In this document: positions 1-13,000 of the stretch, in pieces
Position numbering within the stretch: the stretch's first letter is position 1
Layout: the number at the start of each line of letters is the position of its first letter
Assembly (NCBI GenBank): GCA_964247055.1
Contig: OZ176052.1
Span: 930,001-994,000, forward strand
Source: Paragordius varius
Lineage: Eukaryota > Nematomorpha
Reading direction: 5' to 3'
Length of the DNA stretch: 64,000 bases
The notes under the pieces: generated by a model
What the model was told of the DNA's origin: nothing
Seen by the model: only the letters and a program-made list of their open reading frames with translations
Database searches by the model: none
Made by a program: the position numbers and the translations under genes

Positions 1-1317
1 TAATTAAATCATCTATTTATACAAAGTATATTATTAATAATAAATTAGATATATAATCAATACGAAAATAATATGCGCAAGACACGCGAAAAAAGATACT
101 AACTAATTATTTATTTAAACAAACTAAGAAATAGGTTAATTTGAGTTTTAAGAAAAAGTTTTTTCCCAAAATGGTATTTGATATTTAAATTATATTTTCC
201 TTTTGTAAATGTAAAAAATTTAGAAAACTAATGTCACGTCTTTAGAATTAAAGGAGTACTTAAGTTTTCACCGCGTTTCAAAGATAATTTTAAAATTAAT
301 TAGGATTTTCAAGTCTAAAATGAAACTTTTCAAAACATTTGATGACTTTCAATAAATTTTTTTAAAGTTTTTGTTAATTTTATTGATAATTTATTTCTTA
401 AATTAATTTTAACGATATCAGAGACCATAAAATTAGCACATAAATTAAATTACATTAGATTATTATATAATTTAATATTCAGTGTGAAGTTTTTTAGAGT
501 TTACAACAACTCTTATAATTAACTATATATTATCAAATTGATTTAACATATTAATATGCTGAGAGTGTCTAATCAAATAAATAATTTAATTTAAATTCTT
601 TTGAGGTCTTAAAAATTAACAATGAAAACTAAAAAACTAATCTGTATATATATTAATTTTAAATAAAATCTTAAAAAAAACCAATCAAGACTATTGGAAT
701 TTCAAGTTAAAACGCTAATAAGTATAAAATTTCATTTTTTCAAAAAATTTATTTTTAAGGCTGTTACATTAAGATTTACAGTTATAACTGATGTAAAAAT
801 GGAAATATTGCTAGAAATATTTTTGCATGTGCTTAGATCCATAAAATTTAATAAAAGATTAAAATAAAATTTAGATTAGGTGATTTTTAGTTTACGACGT
901 ATATGCCTCCCACTTTATCCTTTATTCATGAATTTTAATATCAAAAATTTGAGGCCAAATTAATAAGTAGAATGATATAATAAATATTCTGATCTAATAA
1001 ATAATTTATATTATATATATATATATATATATAAAGATAAAATAATAAAAGTTTTTTACTTTTTATAATGCGTACTTCTTTTTAGATTTTTACGGATTCA
1101 ATCTTCTTGCCAGGATAAATAAAGTTTGGCTTAGCTTATAAATAATTTATAATATCAATAGTAAAATGTTTTTATCAATTCCAATTAAACTCTACATTTA
1201 TTAACCAAATTCAATATTTTTCAATTCAAGCTTAAAACTTATTTTAAATAACAAAAACTTATTTAAAAATATGTTTTAAGCATTTATGGTCAATATATAC
1301 ATTGGAGAATTTGATTT
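1..1317. other. AT-rich intergenic DNA, nothing recognised
   Basis: Apart from the TA run near 1010 I see no coding region, RNA gene or clear repeat end here. Stop codons are dense in all frames. Confidence 0.5.
1008..1034. repeat. (TA)n microsatellite
   Basis: A run of alternating T and A of about 26 bases in AT-rich intergenic DNA. No gene or transposon end abuts it. Confidence 0.8.
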
Positions 1318-1580
1318 ATTTACAATTAAAATATAATGACAAATATTTTATTCTAAAAGACAACCATACTTTTCAAATTTTGATTTTAAATATAACTCAT
1401 TGTTTTTCAATTGCAAAGTACATAATAGAGATGTATATTCGTAACACAATTAATTATGTATTTTACGATTGTAATCAAATGATATTCATAGGATAAATTA
1501 AGGTTTAAAAAAGTATAGTTGCCTTTTGAAAAAAAATATTTGTTTTTATTTACGTTTCGTCCGTATAAATTCAATCTCTT
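1318..1580. mobile_element. MITE family A, degraded copy
   Basis: Diverged copy of a family seen at least eight times in the window. Intact members start TACAGTAAAAATTGAAAT and end with its inverse, run 220-300 bp, and carry the inner words AAAGACAACCATACTTTTT and its complement. TA at both ends and CAGT-type termini suggest a non-autonomous Tc1/mariner element. This copy has lost clean termini but keeps both inner words and the shared middle (a TAATAGAGATGTATAT word). The small ORFs on both strands here are by-products. Confidence 0.65.
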
Positions 1581-1715
1581 GGAGTAATTTTGAATTTTTA
1601 ATAAAAGTTTCAAAAAAAATAACGGATAAAAAATCAAATATTAGAGACTAAGGGATAACTATACATGTTTATTATAAATTAAAAGCAAAATTATTTTATA
1701 TTGCAATTAACTTTT

Positions 1716-2206
1716 TGATTCAAACCCCCGACATTATTTAAGTTGATATTTTTAAAAAACTACTGAAAGAAACGGTCCTAATATAAATTTATGCTTCTGT
1801 CCTAATAAAGGCTAAATATCAAAATAAAATTTAGTGTTGGAAAAAAAGATATCAAACTAATTGGACGCCATTTTTATTTAGAACATTTTTGCAAAATATC
1901 ATGTTTATTTGATTTTAGCTTAAAATTAATTTACTTTTTTATAAAAACAATAAACAGAAGTGGTATATTTTGCATTATTTTTATATAAAAGCATCATCAT
2001 AAAATTTTTACCTTGGATTTCGGCTCTAAAAGTATTATCAAGTATTTTTAAATAATATATATTTCGATTCCTTAATATTATGTAAGTGCAAAATTTTACC
2101 ATGGTTTGGTAATTTTTTGTAATAATTAATTTTAAACAACCCCGGGTATCTAACTACCCCAATTTGAATCGAAGGCCAAAATGAATGTGTTGTATCCAAG
2201 TGTCAA
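1716..2206. mobile_element. MITE family C, 5'-damaged copy
   Basis: Family C members are about 570 bp, flanked by TTAA, with termini reading inward CACTTCGATTCAAATTGGGG and CACTTGGATACAACACATTC. Each end has a subterminal palindrome close to GGGGTATCTAAATACCCC. This copy keeps the right end (ACTACCCCAATTTGAATCGA, then GTTGTATCCAAGTGT) but the left end is collapsed. Confidence 0.7.
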
Positions 2207-2299
2207 ATTAAAAATAAATGAAAAAAAATGTTAAATTAACCTTTTTAATTTTTTATGAATAGATTTTGGGATAATTTCTAGCCCAGGAACTAATATATA

Positions 2300-2597
2300 T
2301 AATAAAAATTGAAATTATACGGACAAAAGGTAAAAATATAAAGACAAATATTTTTTCAAAAAGACAACTATATTTTTTTAGCCTTAATTTTTCTTATATA
2401 AATTATCTAATTACAATTTAAATAAAATATTTAATTAATTGTGTCACCAATATAGATATCTATTCTCTAATATGCAATTTGAAACAATGAGTTATATTTG
2501 AAAAAAAAATGAAACTTAAAAAAGTATTGTCTTTTACAAAAAAATATTTGTCTTTATATTTTTATTTTTTGTCCGTATAATTTCGTTTTTATGTATA
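2300..2597. mobile_element. MITE family A copy
   Basis: Left end AAAAATTGAAATTATACGGA and a right end with the inverse GTCCGTATAATTTCG. The inner AAAGACAACTATATTTTT word is present on the left and its complement on the right. Terminal CAGT is eroded on both sides. Confidence 0.7.
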
Positions 2598-3720
2598 CAC
2601 ATTACTAATTGACTAAAATATGATTATCCACAAAGTTTATTGAATTTAAAGAAGTTTAATTTTTTTCACAGTCGATTATTAGCATTGAAAACAGCCAAAA
2701 TTTGCTGTCTTATATAATATAAATGGCATATTAATTTCGATTAATTTAATTTTTAACCATATTTCTAGTTGTTAACAAAAAGTCCAAAAGGCGCCTAAAA
2801 GTTTGAGAGGATTATTTTGCATTACAATTTTTTAAATTATTTTTTGGATAATGCGATTGACCAAAGATTTTATATTTTTAAAATAATTGCGCCGGGGTCG
2901 AAACTACGTTAACTGTAATGAAATTTAAACTATGGTAAAATTTTATATATTTTATATTCATATAAACACAGATTTTTTTTCACCAAAATTGTATGATAAT
3001 TTAAACATTATTAATCTAAAACATTGTAGATAAATTAGTCGTTATGACAATTAATATGTTTGAAAACACGCAATAACAATATTGATTGATTCCCTAATCC
3101 TAAAATCCATCTATAAAAGTCTAATAAATTACAGATAATGTCGTAATTTATAAAAAGAAAAGAAAAAAAGTAAAAAACTTAATTTTCCAAAAAAATATAA
3201 AAAGCATATAAAATACATCTTATGATAATGAATTATCAATAAATCATCATAAATTACCATTCTGCACGTAAGAAAATTAAGTAACAATGTATGTTTACTT
3301 ATTATATCTTTCAGTTCCTGAATGAAGACAACTAAAAAAATTATGTGGGAAGTAGGGAAATACAACTATAAATCTTTTCAAGGCCATACAATGCAATTAT
3401 TCCGTTTATAATATAATAATAATAGCTGTTGCCACACCTAATATAATTATTGAGTTGGAGATGATTTATTAAAATAAATAAAATTGGATTGGACAGATAG
3501 CCTTTTAGACTTGATGAACATTATTGCAATATTGTATTGCATATTTATTGGATCATATGTAAGGTAAGGGTTTAAAATCAAAACAGAATAGTATATCTTA
3601 GATTGTGCTGAAACCTTAAATAAAGGGGTTGGTCAAATAGTTCCTTTCATTTTTTATGGATAGATAACATATAGTATTACTTCTTTGAGAAAAACTAATC
3701 TCAAAAACTGATGTGACATA

Positions 3721-3957
3721 TACTGTAAAAATTGGAATTATATGGACAAAATGTGAAAATATAAGGACAAATATTTTAATCTAACAGACGATTTTTATAA
3801 ATATCTCACTGTTTTAAATTGCAAAGTACATAATAGAGATGTATACTGGTAACACAATCAATATGTATATAGGATAAATTAAGGTTTAAAAAAGTATGGT
3901 TGCCTTTTGAATAAAAATCTTTTTCATTTTGTTCGTATGATTTCAATTTTTACTGTA
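3721..3957. mobile_element. MITE family A copy with both ends
   Basis: Begins TACTGTAAAAATTGGAATTA and ends with the inverse TTTCAATTTTTACTGTA, about 237 bp, TA at both edges. The left copy of the AAAGACAACCATACTT inner word is reduced, the right one clear. Confidence 0.75.
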
Positions 3958-4152
3958 TGTAACCTAAAATATATATTAAGTAAATCAAATAAAATTGTAT
4001 ACAATATTAGAAATCATGTCAACAAAGTGGTAAACTTAATGTTTTGGAAAAAGTTTGAATTGCAAACTTACGGTTGGGAAACTGTTTTTTCTAAAAGCAC
4101 TTTTAGAGGGTTCAGCTAAAATTAAACTTGTTAAAATTTTATAACAGAACTG

Positions 4153-4376
4153 CTAAAATTTAACCAGTGGGACGTTAGATTTATTTACACACCTTATGTA
4201 ATTTAGGATTAATTTTACAAATTTAGATATTATTTCGATTCTCCTAGTAGGCATGTACACATAATGAAAAATATAGCCAAAACACCAAATATCAGCTGTT
4301 TCATCTATGTAATGGCGTTTGACTCCTAATTTATTCATTGTTCGGAGAGCGTCAGCTTTAATTTCTAAAATTTAAT
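4153..4376 (-). pseudogene. Possible protein-kinase-like exon fragment
   Basis: Minus-strand open stretch of about 70 codons containing ETADIWCFGYIF, which resembles kinase subdomain IX (consensus D-I/V-W-x-x-G). A good acceptor (TTTTAG) lies just upstream on that strand. Nothing after it resembles the next kinase subdomains in this frame. A one-base shift at a T5 run just after the motif gives another hydrophobic stretch and then a stop. No other kinase exons were found nearby. It may be a decayed fragment or a chance match. Confidence 0.2.
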
Positions 4377-5206
4377 CTTTTAAAATATGAAAATTCCATG
4401 TTAAATATATGTTACATTATTTTTACTATCCATCCTTCATCTCTCAAATTAGCCGGCTAGGTGGTCAAAGGGCTCAAAATTTTCTGTTACCCATATGAAA
4501 CAATATCTCATTGACCCCTTGAATAAACCCTTAGCCGTATTCCCTTTTCAGATTCAATTCCAAATCCATTGACAAAACCCCTTCCTTGCTTGATTCTTTT
4601 GATACAATTATGACGACCTTAAGGTATTATAAATACATTAGGTGATAACCTATATCTCTGTTAGCGCCTTAATTTTTTTCAAAAACGCTTACGAGATTAG
4701 GAAACCCCACACAGTCTGTTCTTCAGTTTTAAGCATTTACCTGTTAAGTCATTTAGTTTAAGATAAAACGTCAAAATATCCTGTAAAGTTTTATGTTCAG
4801 TTCATCAATGGAGCGTTTTTGAATACTATATCTCGAACAATAACGCACGACGTAATTCCAAATGCTGTTTTAATTTAACGCATTGTATTTGCAGTATTGT
4901 TATTGTTATCGAGATAGACTTCAATGCCTTTTGAAAAAACCTATATAACTTTAACAATCGTTATCATTTTAATTAACTTTATATCATAAATTAGGCGATC
5001 CAAGGGTATATTTTGAAAATTAACCCTTACTCATTTCGTACATTGCACAATAACCACTCGCCTTCCTTAGGCATTTATATTAAAGCCAATCCCACACAAA
5101 AGAAATAAATGAATTGATTATTTTAATGGGCCACCTGGTTTCCGAACAACATTTGGAATGACTGAGTATTTCATGCTTTATACAATCATCCACCATTTAA
5201 CTCAAT
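4377..5206. other. Intergenic, nothing recognised
   Basis: Somewhat less AT-rich than its surroundings, but no open frame with recognisable protein, RNA gene or repeat terminus was seen. Confidence 0.4.
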
Positions 5207-5445
5207 TTACAATCATGTATCCATTATTTTATCAAAATATTATTTATTTTTTTCAAATAGGTATAAATATTTAGTAAAGAATGGAAAAAAACAAGAGCTA
5301 TTGGTAGTTTTTATATTTTTTTGATGAATATGATATTGATAATACAATAGAGCTTTTGTTTTTTCCATTCTTTAACAAATATTTATACCGATTTAACGAA
5401 AGACAATAAATTTTTGATAAAATTTATATTAGAATGTACCTCTCA
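5207..5445. mobile_element. MITE family D, hairpin copy
   Basis: Near-palindromic element. Left arm contains GGTATAAATATTTAGTAAAG and AACAAGAGCT; right arm holds the inverse. The better copy at 35114-35355 has ends TTACAGTCATGTA and TACATGACTGTAA, so this one (TTACAATCATGTA at left) is degraded at its right end. Confidence 0.7.
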
Positions 5446-7194
5446 ACGGGTGTAAAAACATTTTGACACGTTTGAAATTCCTTGAAAAGGAATCGGGTTT
5501 CCCTTTCGTAATTACAAATCTCCGTCACTTTCTGTTTTTTGTTCAAATTATAAAATGAATTTCGGCTCCGAATATCTGCTAGAGTTTTTTTTCTACTTCC
5601 TTTGAATGCAATGCCGTTCTAATTTTTTTTAGAATTATATCTCCATCGTAATACTTATCATTTTTGATTAAGTTAATGTACTTACTGGAAAGCCCACATC
5701 CCCAATTCATGTATACTAAACTTCCTCAAACCAGAATTTTTGCTTTGGGATCTGGTGATCTACAAGCAATCAAAATATTTAGGCCACACATCCTTCGATT
5801 CCCTGGCAAAAAAACATTCTCATGGGGTTAGTGGGTGGGACTCGCAAAAGAGGCCGCTCTAAAAAGCGGTTTCTCAATATTATCAAGTCAAGGTAAATCA
5901 TATAAAAACAGCTAATGTTTTTAAAAAAAGCGCCCGATAGCACCCTTACATTTAAACCAAGCTCGCAACAGAATGTGAATTGATATTCCTGATACTTTTA
6001 GTTTATAGACTTAAAAGCAAACATAACCTTTACATAGGAGGCGTTAGCATTTTTTACCACACTCCATAATCAATGAGTTATTAAAAATATTTTTGTCCCC
6101 TATATTTAACATCTTAAATACCGCTTGCTATAAACTCAAATACACATCCACAATATAATGCTTATTTATCGATTTTGACATTAAGCACCCTGTTTCTGGC
6201 AACGCTAAGTTACCATGATAGTTTTATTCACAGACTAAAACTGAATAATAACGCGCTTAAGTTTCGCAAAAATCAAATTCTAAATTTTTCTTCTTACAAT
6301 AAATGTTGCTCTCGTAACTCTTGTTAAATAAAACACACATTTCATATTGTTTTTACGCCCAATAGACTTTGGAAATAAATATATTTGAGGACGGTAATCT
6401 GCTTTTGTGCATCGTTAGGTCAACGGTCTTGATTACATAAATATTAGTAGAATCGCTGTAAAAAGTTTTCGACACGGCGCGACCTTTTTTATGAAATATC
6501 TCCTAATAAAATTTCTTTGATTATAATTAATAATTAATCTTCTAATAAAAAATAATATAGATCAATCGCGTTCTTATTAATTTATTTACCTGTCAAATTT
6601 GTTTAAAACCTATTTTAGATGTTATTTACTGCTGGGGTGTCCAATGCAAATATCTGCGAGACTGATAATTTTTGGTTATTTTTAATTTAGTTTCTAGCCT
6701 AATTTCAGATGATAAATCTTCTAATAATCGCATAAATTTTTGATTAAAATTCAATTTTTATTTTTTTAACATTCTTTAAAGAACTAGAGTGTGATCCCTG
6801 TCATAATAGAGTGTAGAACCGATTTAACAAATATTTACCGTTCTTTTTCTGAAACAATTATCATCATAAAATAACTTTGGGTATCCACCCTGGTCATAAA
6901 AGCTTGTTTTTAATAAATCGCTTAAACTTCTTATTTTAATTTATGCATTTAAAAATTCTATAAAAATTTGTTTTAAATGTTGTATTTAAAGCGTAATCTT
7001 TCAAGTGTTTGAATGAAAGTGTGTATGATATTTAACAGGAGTATTTTTATCATACCGTTTTTTAAACATATTGAAAAAAAGGGTTGAACAATTCTATAAA
7101 AAATAAATGAAATTGCCAATAATTTTACCTGACTATTTTCAATTAACATACTGAAATTTGAATGGCAATAATTCCATTTTTTGATATGCCATTT
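5446..7194. other. Intergenic, mostly unassigned
   Basis: No convincing gene. CTGGGGTGTCCAATGC at 6632 resembles the hAT-type termini seen elsewhere (CAGGGGTGTTCAACAC) and may be a relic. No partner end was proven. Confidence 0.4.
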
Positions 7195-7490
7195 ACGATT
7201 CATCACCCTTTGATTTTTCAAATTACTCTCGAACAATTCAAATTCCCCCTAAAAATAAATTATGTGTTTTCAGGCTAATATAACTCATCATTAATAAGAA
7301 ATATATTCTTATGGCATAGTTTATAATTTTTTCAGTATTATATTAATTTTTAACGATATTTCCTTTTTTAAAAATATAGAAAAATATAGGTAATTTTTAA
7401 TCTTAAAAAACACATAATTTATTTTAGGGTGAATTTGAATTGTTCGAGGGTATATTTAAATTAGGGTGAATTTGAATTGTTTAAGGGTGA
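7195..7490. mobile_element. MITE family B copy
   Basis: Left part has CGAACAATTCAAATTCCCC and TAAATTATGTGTTTTC; right part has the inverse (AGGGTGAATTTGAATTGTTC), with a common middle (AACTCATCATTAATAAG). Better-ended copies at 10899 and 12557 show outer ends ATACCATTTACA and TGTAAATGGTAT. Here the outermost bases are lost. Confidence 0.75.
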
Positions 7491-8200
7491 TTAGAACTCT
7501 AAGTTTTTGATATGTTAACATTTTAGTATCATTGGGGTATTTTATATCTTAGGGCGTAATTTAATTTTCTTAAAAAGTATTTGAATCGAACTAAATTTCA
7601 AAAAATATTTGATTCTTTTTGAAAACATTTATTGCATCCACATCTCCAACTTTTTCACTACCATTTTTTTATTAATTTTTTTAATCGCTAATACAACAGG
7701 CAAATAAACGTATACTATGGTTTAATAAATGTAAATAAGAAACTTTGAAAAGCTTTTAATTTAGGTTGTTGTAATTCACCAGCAAATACTCAATAAATAT
7801 AGAATTTTTAAGTTTAATTCAATCTGAGCTATCCCATATTGAAGCTCTAAAAACTAAAAAATTTTAAAAAATATATCCTTTATTTAAAACACAGGAGAAA
7901 CATGATTGATAATATTGAAATTTTAACCAAAACAACTTTTGAAAACTCTGTTTTCAATATTGTGGTCTGGGTTTTAAAACTACCTTAAAATGTTATCGAC
8001 TACATATAAGGTATTGAAGTGTTAAAACTGATTAAGTTACTAATAATTTTTCGACACGATAATAATCAGAACCCTTATCAAACTATATATTAAGGCTTCC
8101 TGATAAACACTGATCGATATAAAACTACACAAGTTATTTTAACTAAACGAGTATAATTTGGTTATTTTTTATTTAAATCTCACTTTATAAAATAAAAACA
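7491..8200. other. Intergenic, nothing recognised
   Basis: AT-rich DNA downstream of the minus-strand membrane-protein gene. No coding or structural signal seen. Confidence 0.4.
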
Positions 8201-8206
8201 TTTATT
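8201..8206 (-). promoter_or_regulatory. Poly(A) signal for the membrane-protein gene
   Basis: AATAAA on the minus strand, 60 bases beyond the stop codon of the gene at 8266-9225. Position and match are typical, but AATAAA is common by chance in such AT-rich DNA. Confidence 0.5.
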
Positions 8207-8265
8207 TAATAAATATAAACGGAAAATATGGTAATGAGATCATTATTATTTTCGGACGGTTTTCT

Positions 8266-9225
8266 TCAACAATCAGTTTCAACAAGTTTGTGGCGAATCG
8301 CCAATTCATCACGTGAAGCGTTGTCATGGTAACGCAAAGCAGACGATTCAAGTTCTGATGGAATTTGCTTCAGTTCATTAGTGATTTGTTTTTGAGTTTT
8401 ACGAATTTTTTTATACAGTAGAAATAGTTCTATGCTATCAACGATAATGTATAAAAGATTTTTTATCACATAAGTCGAAACATTGTGATCAATGGTTTGC
8501 CATAAGAAAACTCGAATTACCAAATAAGGTACATTTAAAAGGGCTATATTACAAAATTTATGGATGAGTAATATTGCGATTTCCAACTTTGGAATATTTT
8601 CAAAAGGGACCTTAGATTTCCGTAATATAACATTTAGATAAAGTAAACTAAAATATGGGAAAACAAAATTCATACAGCCCAAAATAATTAGTGCGTTTTC
8701 CGTCCCAAAGGGCCGAATGAGTCGAGTTTCCTGCGTAAATAAAATTTCGAGAATATCAATACTGTCAAAAATGTTAAAGGGTATGGATTGGATAATAGCT
8801 TTTGTTTTTGCATTACATTCTTTATTTTTGCTGTTAAGATTTCGCAAACAAAGCAAAATAAATACTAATGAGGACAGGCCAATGGACAACTTTAAGAAAG
8901 TTGTTCCAAAAGTATGAGAAGTGTCGAGAAACGATGACATAGTTTTAAATATAAAACTAACTTTTATGATTAGGCACATGGAATATATGAGCCAAAAATC
9001 GTTATCCCAATACGATAAAATAAACCATCGTTTCCATTTTAAGGAATATCGCTTTTTTATTGTGATAGCTAGGGCGATTAAAATAAGCATCAAAGGATCC
9101 AATAACACATAGTAAATAAATGAGGAATTGGCATATTTATAAATGTAAACATTGAGAAATCCGCCCTGTATTAAAGCAACTAATAAAGCTCCAAAAACAG
9201 CAATCGTCTTCTTATAACTTAACAT
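8266..9225 (-). CDS. Multi-pass membrane protein, probably TMEM121-like
   Basis: A single-exon protein of 319 residues starting at an ATG. About seven or eight hydrophobic segments are visible: residues 7-27, 38-57, around 75-95, 105-127, 178-200, 215-235 and 250-275. Two parts recall the TMEM121/CECR6 family (Drosophila hole): IPFNIFDSIDILEILF near residue 150, where family members have a conserved D-S-x-[DE]-x-L-E stretch, and a later stretch with NVPYLVIRVFLW followed by VSTYVIKNLL. The C-terminal 45 residues are hydrophilic and charged, probably cytosolic. Family function is poorly known, so no activity is claimed. The next gene starts 872 bp away on the other strand, so the gap may hold both promoters. 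Assignment is from remembered family patterns; the membrane topology is clearer than the name. Confidence 0.75.
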   Translation of the reverse strand: MLSYKKTIAVFGALLVALIQGGFLNVYIYKYANSSFIYYVLLDPLMLILIALAITIKKRYSLKWKRWFILSYWDNDFWLIYSMCLIIKVSFIFKTMSSFLDTSHTFGTTFLKLSIGLSSLVFILLCLRNLNSKNKECNAKTKAIIQSIPFNIFDSIDILEILFTQETRLIRPFGTENALIILGCMNFVFPYFSLLYLNVILRKSKVPFENIPKLEIAILLIHKFCNIALLNVPYLVIRVFLWQTIDHNVSTYVIKNLLYIIVDSIELFLLYKKIRKTQKQITNELKQIPSELESSALRYHDNASRDELAIRHKLVETDC

Positions 9226-10097
9226 TCAAATTTAAAAAACGCGCTCGTTAATTCATATGTTTTATCAAACGATCGGGTTGGTCATTAAAAATCAAAATTT
9301 TTAAATTTAGCATAAATATAATATATTTTTATATTGAGATACAGGTCTACAACATATTTAACCTTAAAAATTTGTCAACAATAAATATATAAATTTTTTT
9401 CATAATCCTTTATTACCTTCGTAAATTTTTGTTGACGCGTTATTTTGTGGCAATTATGACGCAGAGCTTAAACCATATATTGCTGTTAAAGTTGTTTTGG
9501 TTAAATATTAATAAGACCATTGATGTGGATAAAAATGCTTATTCCTTGTATAGTTACAAATTAGAATAGTTACAAAATACACGTTAACAGTTGTTGATTT
9601 AAGCAAAATATATCAATTTTAATTTGAAAATTTTCCAAAGTTTTTTACATTTTTTAACCATAAAATATAATTGTTAGACTTTTTATAGCGAAATGAAACC
9701 AACGAAAGGGTGCGAAAAAGCGATGAGTTACAATTAATCATTTGAAATAAAATTGAATCATATGCCTAAAAAGCTAAAAATATTTACCTTTGAATTTCGC
9801 AATTCCTTGATATTAATTTTTAACCGCTTTGAGATTTAAAACTATCCTAAGGGATAATTATAAATCTTATGTAAAATTTTAGTGCGTAAATGTGACCAAA
9901 ATTGCCAAGTCAAATTTAAAAAATTTATAACATTTAATTTTGTAGATTTTTTTATTAAAACGATAAAAATAATTTACTTAATAAATTTTAAATATAAGTG
10001 TTAGTCTTTTTGATAATAATATCATATTGTGATATCAGATTATGCTATTTTAGTGCCTCGCAAAGCATTATATTTGGCCTAAGTTTTTATCAACAGT
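9226..10097. promoter_or_regulatory. Divergent intergenic region, likely two promoters
   Basis: 872 bp between the start codons of the TMEM121-like gene (-) and the phosphotransferase gene (+). Both 5' flanks must lie here unless the UTRs are spliced. A GTTGACGCGTTATTTTGTGG word near 9432 resembles part of repeat family J (see 30190). No clear core promoter element could be singled out against the AT background. Confidence 0.4.
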
Positions 10098-13000
10098 ATG
10101 ACACCACATTTGCGACCAATTCTTCGGGCAAAACAACTCAAACAATTAAAGGAACACAAATATGCCGCATCAGGAGTCTCTTTGTGCGAAAATGTCATGC
10201 AAATTCTTTGGAACAAGCAAATTAATTATATTCCACTTTGGATGGCTCCCAATCTTTTAACTCTGATTGGTTTGGCAGCAAACGCTTTTACAAGCCTCAT
10301 ACTTACCATATATAGTCCAGATGCCAGACGAGAAGTCCCATCATGGGCCTGTATCTTGGCGACGTTTGGACTTTTCGTTTATCAATCCCTCGATGCATTA
10401 GATGGGAAACAAGCTCGCCGTACCCAAAGTAGTTCACCTTTGGGAGAATTATTTGATCACGGGTGTGATTCTGTTTCCGCCGTATTTGCTATTCTTTCCG
10501 TTGCCACGGTTACTAAAATGGGTAAAAATTTAATTGTTTTTCCATTTTTTGCGGGGTTTTATTTAAATGATTTTGTTTGGACCTTATTAGTAATTTAGCT
10601 AATCAATTAACAAACGATTAGAATTAAGTTTTGTGAGCTCCCTATATTTATTTATTGGGTTTAATACATTACTATTTTTACCGTAACTGCGTGAATTTTA
10701 ACATGCTTTCCCCATCCCATTACACTTTTTAGCTTTTAAATCTCCTTTTCTTTCATATTCTATCATAATTCACCAACGCAACGCTCTACTGATACATATA
10801 TAGTTAAAAATATCGCAAATCTTTATCAAACTGATTTGATCGTCTTTTAATTTTTGAGTTTTTAATTTAATACAATATATATATATATATATATATATAT
10901 TTACAGTTCAAATTCACCCTTGAACAATTCAAATTCCTTTAACAATCCAAATTCACCCTAAAAATAATTATGTGTTTTTCGAACTAATAAAACTCATTAT
11001 TAATATGTAATATATATTTATGGTTTTTTCAGTATTATTATATTTTTTAAAAATAAATATAAAAAATATAGGTATTTTTTAAATAACATATATTTTATTT
11101 GAGGGTGAATTTGAATTATTTGAATTGTTCAAAGGTGAATTTGAATTGTAAATGGTATATATGTATATAATATGTTTTTTTTATATACAATGTTTATTCA
11201 CGTCGTCATTAGGTGAAAATCCATTCCACATGTTATTAGTTTCATTGCTATGCCTATTCGTGTTTTACATGGCACATTGGCAAACTTATGTTTCAGGGAG
11301 ATTGCGTTTCACCACCCTAAATGTAACTGAAGCCCAATTTGGTGTTATGTTTGTTTTGTTGGTCTCAGGCCTTTTTGGAACTCAAATGTGGTCTCAACAC
11401 ACATGGGCTAAAAACGGTATAATAGCCGTTACTTGGCTCGGTTCCTTACACATTTCAATTTCATATGTTAAAATTGTGTTTACGGGTGGTGCCGGGAAAA
11501 ATAAATCAACCATAGCTGATACGAGCGTTTTATCACCTGGGATTCCGTTTGCCTTGGCTTGTTTCGCCGCAATCTCAATCTTTAACAAGGGTAAGTTTTT
11601 TTTTAAAACAGTTGTAAGTTTGTGGAAATTGTTTTGGGAAGTTTTTTTTCCTGTAAAAATGGCGTTTTTTAGTTCAGAAATGGTAATTGTAAGGTTTTTA
11701 TTATATGGATATTTATTTAATTGGTTTTAAGCCGTTTATTTGGCCCGATTTACAGTAAAAATTGAAATTATCCGGACAAAACGTAAAAATATAAAGACAA
11801 ATATCTTTTTTCCAAAAGACAACCATACTTTTTTAACCCTTAACCACATAATTATTTGATTACATTATTAAATGGTATAAATGAGTGTATTGACAGTTTA
11901 CATACCTAATCCCTATTTTACAACGCAAAACAATAAATAATATTTGAACAAATAGAATTTGAAAAAGTGGGGTAGTTTCTAAGAAAAAATTTTTTTTTAT
12001 TTTTACGTTTTGTCCGTATATTTCCAATTTTTACTGTAAATCAGGGGTGTCCAACATGCGCCCTTTAAAGTACTGATAAAATATTTATGTTCATGCCTCT
12101 AGATTTTTTGATATAGAAAAAAGCGTCCCGTAAAGTCATTTGTGTTGGTAGGTAGACCCCTTGTTTTAAATAATGTTTCACTAGAGTGAGTTTAAAATCT
12201 TTTTTTGTGGGTTAAAAACGGTTTTTTTATCACCCAGTAACTTTTTTTTTGCGCTGACCTGTTTTGCCGTAATCTCAATCTTAAAAAGGATAAAATAATT
12301 ATAAGGAATTAAAAGTGTAAAAATAGCGGTTTTTTGGTTAAAAAAGTCATAAAAAATGGTAGGAAATGTAAGATTTTCTTATTATTTTATTGGAAAGGAA
12401 TGGTAAAATAATTTTGGAAATATGATTTAAATAAAATTCTAATTGTACCTTTTATATTTAATAAATTTCTTTATTTACTGGGAATTTATTTTAACGTTTA
12501 TATGTTGAACCAGGTTGTTTTGCAAAGAATGATTGATCTAATTAAAAATAAATTAATATATACCATTTACATTTCAAATTCACCCTTGAACAATTAAAAT
12601 TTACTCTAAAAATAAATGATGTGTTTTCGGGGTTATATAACTCATCATTAATAACAAATATTTTTTTTCGGCATAGTGTATTATTTTTTCAATATTATTA
12701 TTATTAATTTGAAATTTTCCTTTGCTTAAAAATTTAAAAAAATATAGGTAATTTTTAATTTTAAAAAACACATAATTTATTTGAGGGTGAATTTGAATTG
12801 TTGTTCAAGGGTGAATAATTTGAATTTACTAAGGGTAAATTTGAATTGTTCAAGAGTGAATTTGAATTATGGGTGAATATAAATTGTTTAAGGGTAAATT
12901 TGAATTTTTTAAGGGTGAATTTGAATTGTTCAAGGCTGAAATTGAATTGTTCGAGGGTGAAATCGAATTGTAAATGGTATATATTATGGTGTATGATTTT

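Noticed and set aside
3129-3365. 78-codon Phe/Leu-rich minus-strand ORF
   Set aside because: Composition is that of random AT-rich DNA, with no family pattern, splice context or conserved motif.
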